64,000 bases of DNA from Harmonia axyridis (Eukaryota > Arthropoda > Insecta > Coleoptera > Coccinellidae). Made by a program: the position numbers and the translations under genes. The stretch lies in the NCBI RefSeq assembly GCF_914767665.1, contig NC_059503.1, positions 35,898,001 through 35,962,000 on the forward strand, written 5' to 3'. Shown here piece by piece: positions 35,935-46,204 of this stretch (positions are counted from its first letter, which is position 1; every line of letters starts with the position of its first letter). The notes under the pieces are model-generated. The model was not told the origin of the DNA, ran no database searches, and saw nothing but the letters and a program-made list of their open reading frames with translations.

Positions 35935-36567
35935 GAATAATTTTTTTGTTCATTAGTTCATTTATATGTGTTTAGTCATTTATTCATTGTTGCTAACTTG
36001 TCACAACACAAGCCATGCGTTTCTGGAAAATTTGTCACAATATCAAGAATTACAAATATTCAATCAGCGAAACAAGAAAATTTTCTAATTTAATCTCAAT
36101 GTACGAATTTTCTGAGAAGTTAGTGAAATTCCACTATTAAACTCAATTTTTGGCAGAAATTTTCGATGACTTGAATGACGTGCGGGACATTAAAATTTAC
36201 TGATCCCCATTGAAAAATTTCTGCTCTTTCCGAATATTTCCATCAAATTCAAATATTCCACTATACAGGGTGTTGAATCTCAGCTTCTGAAAAGTCCCAT
36301 ATTTTTCTAATACAGACCTGATTTTTTCAATTAGTTTTAATATCAATCGAAGGACCTATTAGAGTAAATTGTTCGTTCCAAATGTCAATCAAATATACTG
36401 GGTGGTTCAAAATTTATAAGGAATTGAAAATTTTGATGATTTCATAAACCAGCCTGTATCTCGGCTATAGTGAAGATTAGACCTATCATATATAAGTTTT
36501 TCGGACTCGTCTTGAGCAGCTCTACCTCAGGTTAACGTATGTACATTTACTTATGAAACACCCTGTA

Positions 36568-37920
36568 TCTTTCAGAGAAAAAGACTGAAGTTTTCGCAGA
36601 TGATCTTGACATCCAATGCAGCCCTAATTACAAAAATGCGGATTTGGACCATATACAGGACGTCAACCACAAATCTAGAAGAGACTTGAAAAAGTAATGC
36701 GACGGAAGCTATCTGTTTTGCAACCGTTTAGGACATCCAGAACACTACAATGTCAAGCAAAGTGAAAACGGCATCACTAACATGACATTGCGAAACGTAC
36801 CTCGGAAAGCCTTAGTATCTATAACTGACGAATATATATTCAATGCTATGCTACGACTAAGGCATTGAAGAAAGCCAACGTGGTTTCAATCCACAATGCT
36901 AGCAAAGACGCCAAATTCCCGAAGAACTACTGCCCGATCAATCAATCAACAGTTGAAACAGTTCGGTTTTCAAAGACTCCACCGTGCAACAAGTGCTCCG
37001 AGTAGTGGAACAAATCACGGATAGATTTAACTGCAAACAAGTCACAGGTGCCGTGTTTCTGGATGTGGCCAAAGGACTGTTAACTCAACTTGTAGCCTCT
37101 TACCTGCATTCTCGCAAGTTTAGAGCCAAAGTTGACGATGTATTGTCTTCAGACAATACATCTCAGTACTCTCAGCAAGAGTTCCGAAAATATTTCTACT
37201 GTCACTGTTACATCATATGTAGCTGACATGCCGAAAACGAACAAAACCCCCAAAGCACTTTACACTGACGATACCGTCATTCTTTCCAGTTCATCGTGTC
37301 CGAAAATGGCAACAAAGTACCTGCAAGAAGCCATCTCGAGACTTCAATTATGGTTCGCTCGAAGGAGAATTGAAGTGAAACCTAAGAACAGCAAGTCTGC
37401 TTTCTTCAGTCGAAAGAGGAAAGATCTTTGGGGATCTTTCCTCTTTCGTCATAATGTTCGATAGAAAGATCTAATGGAAAAACGAGGCCAAGCATCTAGG
37501 AGTGATACTTGAGAAGGAGCTTACATGGAAACAATACGTCGCAACAGCTGTGACGAAGGGAAGACAGCATCCTGACAACCACTACTTTGTAAAATGTCTC
37601 TTTCCAACAAGCTTCTTCTCTACAAGTCCACCATTCGACCGGTCATGTCTTACGCATGCCCGACTTGGGTATACGCAGCAAAGTCCCATCTGCAGACATT
37701 TGAATTCGTGCAGAATACGACCCTGAGTCGGGCCGTAAGTTCACCATGGTTTATCAGCAACATGCGGATAAGACCTGCAAATTACATTCCTGTTCGATCA
37801 ATTAATAGATCTGAAGACCTTCAACAAAGTGAAAAATTACACAAACCCCCTTATAAGGAAGACTTGCGACTACGACGAAAAAGCACAAAGGAAACACATG
37901 AGCTTGTTAAGCCAAATTAA
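36568..37920 (+). pseudogene. LINE reverse transcriptase remnant (Jockey/CR1-like)
   Basis: Readable blocks: SEKKTEVFADDLDIQ at the start; VQQ-like start of the RT at 36984 (QQVLRVVEQITDRFN, then TGAVFLDVAKG, where functional copies have AFD); the catalytic LYTDDTVILSSS near 37260 in place of YADD; HLGVILEKELTWK near 37495; and the tail LLYKSTIRPVMSYACPTWVY near 37620. Frameshifts and deletions separate these blocks. Dead copy. Confidence 0.8.
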
Positions 37921-39308
37921 TATCGACTGGCACAGAGATTGTGTGCTAGAGCAGAACACAATACTTCACCAGAGGTAAATTACATTGAAAAGAACTAGTA
38001 AAAGGCAATGGCCTATAACTGCAAAAGAGAAAGAAGTTCAAAATACCAAGAAAGAAGTCAGTTAAGTCTGTTCAATACCTCCATATACCTACCGTATCTT
38101 ACTTCGAGCTTTCAACGACCACCTGTATCTTAGAACTTTAATATTAATTAATTATCTATATCTGTCATACCTAGCTCCATACTCCATACGAGAAGATCGA
38201 ATATTTCAACATCGTTTCCACGTTTTTCGACTTAGTTGGTCTCTGTATATTAACAAGGAGCTTACCCAAGGTTTATAGATTTTATAGATTCAACCCAAGT
38301 TACGAGACAACCTGTGTAATCTACAGACCTTGGAGCTTACCCATGTATAAGTTTGGTTACAGATGTCGCAATTTAATCTTATGGTTATTTTTTTTTATCT
38401 TTAATCTTTTCGACCTTGCCGTTCACATATGTGTAATTTTCTTCTCTAAAATTAAAAAATAAGGGTCGAAAGGGTCAAGTTAAGGTGGATCAAAGGTTAA
38501 ATATTTAATTGAAAGTTAGACAGTTGGCTTAAAAGTTAAAAGCATTTCAATAATATTTTCTCCCTTAACAAAATAATAAAATAAGATAATCTCTCATTAC
38601 TGCGCTGAAGTAATCATAAGTTCCAATGAATTAGATTTAAAGTGACTCCATAAAACTGTCAACAGAGTTGCTGTAAATTAGGTGTTGTAATTATCAACTA
38701 ATTAGAACCAATGATTATTTTGGGTACACTTAGTAGCTGTAATTTTGTATACTGGGTGTTAATGAATGGATAACGAATCAGAAATGAAAAATTTAATGTG
38801 CGAAATGAAGATTGATATATTGGAACAGTGGAGCATATATAATTTTTTTTTAGTATTATTCGCCACAAACAGCTTGTTTATCCCTGAACACAGAATTTAT
38901 GTCTTCTGTCAATTTTTTGTCATTTTTATTCTGTAGTCGCGGAAGTGAAACAATCTATTAACTGAAAAATTTTGTGTTTTTGTTAGTGAATAATTTTACT
39001 ATTATGAATTCAATTGTTTTTGTCTAGTATCTGTCTAGATTTTGAATTTAGATATTTCAACATAATTTTTTAGATCTATATTACTTAGGAATGCTAAGAA
39101 AAAATATGGCGCCTTCTCACCTGAGTGTTCTTTTGGTTTAGTATATATTCTTTCAAACAATTTTGACTTCATCAATTTTTATTTATTTGACTTGATATAA
39201 TACTTTTGGATTGTATTATTTTATAAATTGACAGGTAAGATGAAAGTCTGAATCTTTATAGTTTTCTTCTAAAATTCAACCTCAATTAAATTTCATTATA
39301 TTCTAGAA
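37921..39308. other. LINE 3' flank and upstream region of FBXO5/Rca1
   Basis: No coding frame. The gene's promoter and leader should lie in the last several hundred bases. There is a possible leader exon ending near 39234 (ATTGACAG/GTAAGATG, a good donor) and an acceptor-like TTCTAG at about 39305 just before the ATG. That would make a 5' UTR intron of about 70 bases. Confidence 0.4.
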
Positions 39309-42300
39309 ATGGAAGCAACTCCTTTATCTCATAAATTGTCTGAAGACTCTGGGTGTATTTCTGGTTCCTTCTCAAGATCGGCAATTTATGGTTCAACTCC
39401 AAGTAATGAATTTACAACCCCAACATTGCATATTAGTTCTCGTAAAAGAAAATATGATCAATCTTTCATTACTGGAAAACGCCTGCAAGATGTGATTGAG
39501 TCAACAGCCTGTACTTCATCTCCTATTTTCTCCAGTACTCTTAACGAATCATTGGTGAATAACCTGGAAAAATTTCACATAAGAACTAATAGTATTCATG
39601 ATAATTCAAAAGATTCCTTTCATAAAATAGCTATACCTGCAACACCAGAGAAGAGAATTGGTTATTATGAAGAAGCAAAAAAATTTAAAACAGACTACTA
39701 TTTCAATTTGAAAGTTAATGAATCGCCAGTGAAAGAAGCACATGATATTTTATATGCTAATCTCAAACCAAACAATAAAAAAATTTTCTCTCCTTTCAAA
39801 ACCAGAGAATGTTTGGATAAATTTTCTTCTCCTGTTAAAAAATGCCTATTTGAAAGTAATGAAAAGACAAGGATACAAAAGTTATTCACGCAAGTTATAT
39901 CAAATCCAGTTATAATGTCTGTTATGTACAGTTATTTGTCTGATGGTGATATATATAGACTGTCACTTGCTTCTGGTTCTTTAAAAGATTCAGTTTTTAT
40001 GAATATTGAGGCAAGAAATAGATATGAAATTTTCATGGAAGGCCATAGAGAAAATAAAGAGAATTATCAGCGTACACCTCCAAATTCTCCAGAGAAAAGT
40101 GATAGTCCTCCTAGTAGCCCTAGCAGATTTAATGAATATGTGAAGGTAATTCATTCTAACATAACACTCTAATCCTTTGTGATGCATTCCCTCAATTTCT
40201 TAGTTATTAAATTCTGAATTAGGTTTGATTTTAATATCTTTTTATTCAATTGTAGATTGGTAAACTTCTGAGTGATGATCAGAGTCTAACTAAGTGCCCA
40301 AAATGTCAAAAGCCAAGTATCGTAGAAAATTCTATAGGACAATGCCAGAATGTATCGTTTTGTGGTTATATTTACTGCCAAAAGTGTCTCAGTTTTTCGG
40401 AAACAGGCCCAGAAGACTTTTACGATAGGTAAAGTTAAGCATTATTTTACAATTCTAACACTTCTACATCAAATAATAGACACTGAAGCCAGTCTTTTCT
40501 AACCAAGCACATATCATCAGCGAACCTTTCTAGTGAGGAAAATTGTCATAACATTACTAATTAGGAAGAAAGACTGGGAAAGATAAGGCACCACCCAAAA
40601 TTTCAAAAGAAATACCATCAGATGGTTCTCACAAAGCCTGTGCTACAGTATCTGGGTTAGGCACCAAGTGCAAACAATTTAGTCTCCTGTTCAATTATCT
40701 TTCAAGCAGAAATACTTGTAATCGAAAGATGTGTGGAAATGAGGAGGGAACTTTAACAAATTTCAAATATGTCATAGCAATCCAATCTGATAATCAAGCT
40801 GCTTTTAAAGCACCGAGTTCTTATGTCATCAATTCAATGTTGATATGGAAGGCCAAGAAAAGAGTATGAAAGCGTTCATGCTCCTTTCTAGCTTGGAACC
40901 TTTTCGTGGTATAGGAAAATGTACTTATAAGAATTTTGAGAAATACTCTCAGGGAATCTCCAGACTTAGATCATTTTAGAAAGTTCCTTCAGAAAATACT
41001 GCAAAATCCAAAAATAATCTGGATCCACTGCCACCTCAGGAAACTCCTAATAAGAATAGAGTTATGAAAAACTAACAAATGCAGATTTTATAGCAAAGAG
41101 GAATAAGCACCTAGTCACTTGGTCACAGTGCCTCGACAATGCAAAAAAACGCTTTGTACAAGAAACTTTTAGGAGTGGGTATGTAACATTGAATTCATCC
41201 CAGATACTGAAATTCATTAGAACTGTAAAAATATAAGGTGAGCTATAGATGGTGCAGTGTTTAGAACAGTTCTGATGAGGGCACAATAGACCTCCAGGTC
41301 AATATAAACCCTTGAAAGTAAAAAAGCAATTCATTAATTTTGCAGAATGAATAGTATATTCTAAAACAAGTTGCAGAATGGGCTCCTATTCCAAAACGAA
41401 TGTGAAATTCGATAACGAGCGATGAAGGAGCTAGTTTTCGAATGCATTAGTGTTGGAATTGCTTTCTGCAACTCTCAGAGTATTAGACGATATTTTCTCT
41501 ATTTCATTCGAGTTTTGTGAAATATTGCCGAAATTCAATGAAAAATTCGGAATATACATCCTAGTGACATTTGTATTGTATCTTGGCAGTTGGTGTGACT
41601 GTTACAAAAATTGACAGATTACGGAATATGAATTAGAATCGTACGTTTCAAATTTTGAAATAATTTATAATTATGTATTAAATTCGTGAATTATTTCTGT
41701 CGAAATCGATTTAACACCAACAGAATTAAGAGAAACTGCAAATAATGTCGCAAATCACTTCACTTAATCCAAATTATATCATATTGACAATTGATGTGTG
41801 TTGAATTTTGACAGGATTGGAAGTCTGTGTAGACAACCACAAAGCGAAAAATTTAAATGAAAACAATGCTGCAATGAGTTCATTACAGCACTGTTTTTAG
41901 AACTGTAATGTACTCTCTACAATACTGAAATAGAGAAAACAATTTATGATATTTTATTTTTAGTTGCCAATCTTCAGCTTTACTCAAAAGCAGTTCCAGA
42001 AGCCGGCTATCAGATATGAGCAATAATGACCGCTCAATGAATCGTTACAACGAAGAATCCTCTAGTCATCTTTATTCTATATTTCACAGTCCAAGAAACA
42101 GCAGGATATTTGAAGACTCGTCTGGTTTCATCTCAGAGAGTGAATATTCACCTAAAGTGAGTGTGAGTATAAATTCTTTTAAGTTTTACCATCTCTAATT
42201 GTTGGATTTTTAGACATCAAGTGTTAAAAGGAATTTAAGCCAAAAGCTCAAGAACATTCGTCCCAAAACCCAAGTTTTTCATATGTTTAACGATGTAGTT

Positions 42301-42465
42301 CCTCCATCAGCACCTCCTAAGAAGAGATCTGCTCTTATAACAACCCCTGTTATTCCATTAGAAAACAAAAGTTTGCAAGACTCTGAACCTCCTAGTCCAC
42401 CAAAAATCAGGATTTTGGCATGTTCGAAACAGAGCAAGAGAAATTTGAAACGTTTAACCAGATAG
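39309..42465 (+). CDS. Rca1: F-box/ZBR APC/C inhibitor, FBXO5/Emi1/Rca1 family, 4 coding exons
   Basis: Exons 39309-40145, 40256-40428, 41964-42156, 42214-42465; phases agree, 484 aa (Drosophila Rca1 is about 410). The N-terminal half is Ser/Pro-rich with several SP/TP sites (TPEKR, SSPVKK, TPPNSPEKS), suiting CDK control. A weak F-box-like stretch lies around residues 200-240. The zinc-binding region is in exon 2 and ends at Cys338: CPKC, C309, FCGY, YCQKC. The tail ends in SKQSKRNLKRLTR, very like the Emi1 C-terminal RL tail that blocks the APC/C. Exon 3 holds a clean D-box, RSRLSDMSN. These proteins bind and inhibit APC/C-Cdh1 to protect cyclins. The zinc region lacks the usual His ligand after the CxxC. 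An alternative donor at 42162 would add two codons to exon 3. Intron 2 carries repeats. Confidence 0.9.
40429..41494. other. Rca1 intron 2, 5' part
   Basis: No coding potential and no repeat edge that I can place. Parts look like an old decayed insertion, but I cannot assign a family. Confidence 0.3.
41495..41938 (+). repeat. Dispersed repeat, copy A, in Rca1 intron 2
   Basis: Closely matches 47688-48162 in the same orientation: AGTTTTGTGAAATATT, GTATTGTATCTTGGCAGTTGG, TTAAATTCGTGAATTAT and the end ACTGAAATAGAGAA recur in order with small differences. Copy A ends only about 25 bases before the exon-3 acceptor. Confidence 0.85.
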
Positions 42466-45400
42466 CCAGTGTCACTAGGTTTTAGTCATTTTGTAACTTT
42501 TGTTACTTTACCTCTGTTTTTTATTTATTGTTTTTGTTATGCTTGGTTTATATTTATTAGTTTTTTGTCATTTTTTCAACTTTGGTGAAAGGATTCATAT
42601 AGTTGATAAACTAGATGTTGGTTTCCTCAAGTTTGTATATGATTTAATATCATGAATAGGAACATTGTAAGTAGTTTTTGGAGTTGTAAATGTCAAAATT
42701 TATGACGAAAAGATAAAAACCATCTTAAATTGAACGAAACCTAAAAATTTTCAAGAGTATCTCGACCGAACTCTTATCACTCTAACCAACTATAAGAAAC
42801 TAATTCTATCATTTCTAACTACTTCCTGTTTCTTCTAATTTAAATAATGATTGGGGAAATTTTGATACACAATTGGATTAAGAATTTTTCAATTTAATAG
42901 TTTTTCAGGTGATCTAATTTGAAGGTATTTGAGTAGATTATCATAAAGATTTATTCTGATGAATGTTCAGTTTACTTTAAAAAATGAAACATACAAAGTT
43001 TCTTAATAAATTACATGAATTTAAAAAATTAACTAATCGCCTTTCCTCAATCAATAAGAATTTCAAATCAATCTATGTAAAACTATATGTACTAAATTAT
43101 CTCGCACTATTGATGTTTCCGTTTCATGTTTTTGTTATCGCGCATAGTCTTTTAAAAGACAAATCAGTAATGTACATGTCTTTTTTTCTACTGAAGGTTG
43201 AATATATATCACCATTTATTTCAGCTTCTTGTAATTTTTCACAAATTAGAATTTATTTGGACATATGAAATTTTTTTTAAATCTTCAGTAGCTCGGAAAA
43301 AACTTAAAAACAATCATTTTAGATGTAAACATATTTGAATTCAGAATAGGAATATGGATATAAATATCTCAATATTTAATTCAAAATTGTTGAGGAGATG
43401 ATTGGTTGGCTAAAGGAAGGTGAATACCTAATTCGTCCTATCAAAAACATGAATGTTTTAGATGATGAATTTGTATATATAAAAAAAGACTAGATTGACT
43501 TAAGTCAGCAGGGATACCTTACTTGAATCGTCATCTCTTCAAATTTCAAACAGGAGAAGCAACAACCATGTGAAAAGATTATTCGTATTCAAACGAAGTG
43601 GTCTTAGCCAGGTTTTCACTTTAACATCTACATCAAGTTCATAAGAAAATTAAGAGATCTAATCTGGTATATTCGTTTATGATAAAGTTTTAACTGTATT
43701 CCTATTTTACTATGTTAAAACTGAATATTTTATAAAGAAACAACTTCCATCATCTATTTCAGGAACAAGAAAAATATTCTTGAATAAACAAATCGTGAAA
43801 TGTAAAACAAATGCATCACATCAGGAAAACTGAATATTGTAGATTTATAATTGTTTTTCTTATAAAAAATTTGTGGGAAAATTGGAAATATTTTTATTGA
43901 ATTAATGTTATACATTTCCAAAGGAATTACTTGTACAACCGTTCCTTGTTAATATATTATTCTTTATGACTCACTATTTGTAAATATATTGTCCCTGTTT
44001 CAAGAAGAGTTCTTCTGCTCAGGTGTTGATTTTCTAATGTATTTTTAGTGCTCTTTTACCCTACAAAACATCATTGATGATATGTTTTTAACATTCCCAA
44101 ATATCTAGTATTAGAAAAAAGCAGTGCTTTTGTAACAATGAAATGAGTTTTTTTGCCATGACTGTTATTATAAATTCAAAATTTACTCCAAAATGTATTT
44201 GTATTAAAATTCAATCCTATATGTTATACAAGATAATCAGATCTGATTTTTATCATCTTATAATTAGTTTAATATTTTATTGTTCGTAAGTTATGTATTG
44301 AAATTATTCATCATTCCATTTGTTAGTAATATTTGATTAGTATTTAAGGAAAAACTATTTTTGAAATATAACATCTCCATATAAGTTTTGTTTCATTATA
44401 TTCTGCATGACACATTTTTAAATATGAAAGTAGAGGTAGTTTTTGAACCATTTTCAGAGATAATTCACATTCAATCCATAAAATATTCATATTAAGTTTT
44501 GTATAGAATTTATTTATTGAATTGTATATACCCACTCTGCTTTCATACTTTTTATGTTGTCGTCAAAATTTAGTTCAATATAAATCCACTAGAAAAGTTA
44601 GGTCAATAGAAATTATTATTGAGACTGATTGGATTCCAAAGGATGTTCAAAAGTAAAAATTTCCTTGTTTCAAATTGCTTCCTGTTAAGAATTTAATTTA
44701 TGTAAGACCAATTTAGCATAGATGTTTTTTCAAAAAATAAACTATAGAATATTTGAATATTTTCAATGGTCACAGCATTCTTTGATCAATGCGTATATAT
44801 TTATTCAAATAGCGGTGAAAAGATCAAGTTGGAGCTGTGCAATTCAATAACTTGACAGTTGAATTTGTTTTTTGAAAAAGTTTAACGTTTTCTGTTAAAG
44901 TTCTGTTCAATTTTACCATTTTAAAATGCTTTTAAAGTATTTTAATTGATACTATAAATAAGAAACCTATCCAGTGATTCAAATAAAGCAATTACAAAGG
45001 ATTTCAGCCGACTTCAAACTTAGGTAAGAATTTCGGATCATATATATTGGAACCATGAACAGAATATTGTTATATACTTGATATTCTCTAATTTTCTTGA
45101 TGATTAATCTTAGTTTCCTACTGATTTCACTAATAAAAAGAATTATAGTAGGACAACAACAACAGACTATTGAAATTTTGTAGAATGCATTCCAGCTTTA
45201 ATTTATAATTAATTCATCAAAATATATATGTAGAAAATAAGGGATCAAGTTGTTTCTATTATATATAAAATTCCCGGTTTATTCCATTATTCTGAATTGA
45301 CAACACTGTCATGCTAACCGTCTCTCAGTTATTTCGAATAACTAGCGAAAATACGGCAACATTGCTTGGTTAGTTCTATAATTTCATTGGTCGTCGCCAT
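42466..45400. other. Rca1 3' UTR and intergenic region before boule
   Basis: AT-rich and non-coding as far as I can read; short open frames such as 42984-43268 have no recognisable domain. AATAAA-like signals occur several times (for example near 43785), so the Rca1 mRNA end cannot be fixed. Confidence 0.4.
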
Positions 45401-45477
45401 TTTCGATGGTTCCGTTTTGTAGTGCAAACTTCGTTAGTTTTTGATAGTTTTGTGTGTTATTTTACCAAAATTCACTC

Positions 45478-46194
45478 ATGAATCTTAATAAACTATCGTT
45501 AAAATCTTTTGAAGTAAGTATTTTGTAAGTTTTTGTGTTTCTTTTTATTGCAATTACAGAGTTCTCACTGTTCGCTAAACCTCTGCAATCTTACTGCAGT
45601 GGTGATTTTTGTCTTTCCAATATTTCTCTGAGATCCTTGCCAGAAAACAATGAGATTTATTTAGTATTGTACGTTTGTTTTGGGCAGAATAAAATTTAGT
45701 AGTTTTTTCATTTAAAAATTCTCTAGTTGAAAGTGTATAATAATAATTCAGTGACTTTTCTGTTATTTATTACCTAGCAAGATAAGAGGTGAAAGAGAAA
45801 GGTACTGCTTTGTTTATCGAATAAAGTCTTTGTACCTCAATATATTCTATTGAAGATGTATCTGTGAGAAAGTCGAGTTGAAAATAGGCCGAATTAGTTT
45901 TAAAAGTAGGTCATCCCATTGGGATTTTTTTGTTTCCCCACTAAATCCGCTTGTTTGGATTGCTTGGCTACTGTTTTTATTTTGGATTAATTACTGACTG
46001 TTTTTGATAGATGCTTATTTTTAAAGCAGTTTATATTCAGGTTGAATTGTGATTATTGTCTAATAGCGATTTTCTAGCAATTTTTTCATTTTCTGCCAAA
46101 AGAATATTAAGCATATTATAATGGTGCGAAGTGAACTGAAAACAAATTCTGACTTCTTTTTTAGGTAGTTTTCTTAAGTGGACGTGATATTTAA
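45478..46194 (+). promoter_or_regulatory. boule leader exon and spliced upstream ORF (21 codons)
   Basis: An ATG at 45478 opens a frame that reaches a strong donor (GAA/GTAAGT) after 45513. The next acceptor, CTTTTTTAG at 46164, joins in phase 0 and the frame ends at TAA 46192-46194, just 10 bases before the boule start at 46205. This gives a 21-residue upstream ORF. The leader is GC-richer than its surroundings and lies after a probable promoter near 45300-45440. Spacing this tight could limit re-initiation at the main ATG. Confidence 0.5.
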
Positions 46195-46204
46195 AATTTG
46201 AAAG

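Larger units (their letters stand above)
34122..36565 (+). mobile_element. Mariner/Tc1-like element with very long inverted repeats, degraded
   Basis: Starts CAGGGTGTTTCAT after TA (34120-34121) and ends ATGAAACACCCTG before TA (36566-36567). The two arms match for about 600 bases with scattered differences; the left arm has an extra 98-bp hairpin (34543-34640). The centre holds a broken transposase and a nested hAT-type MITE. Length is 2444 bp. The TA target site and the transposase remnant agree on the Tc1/mariner superfamily. Confidence 0.85.
31440..37920 (+). mobile_element. Dead Jockey/CR1-type LINE, broken by nested insertions
   Basis: LINE pieces in one direction: the endonuclease start near 31470 (FLDIAVWNVDGIANKK), its continuation near 31860 (GETFILIKKSIA, frameshifted), the linker near 32240-32440 (EDIKELIRKKHR), a short piece at about 33990-34121, and the reverse transcriptase from 36568. 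Between them sit a MITE (31619-31838), a THAP-like segment (about 32.5-33.98 kb) and a mariner-like element (34122-36565). The sequence SEKKTEVFADDL directly after the mariner's right TA is the usual LINE block before the RT, which shows that the mariner jumped into the LINE. Confidence 0.75.
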
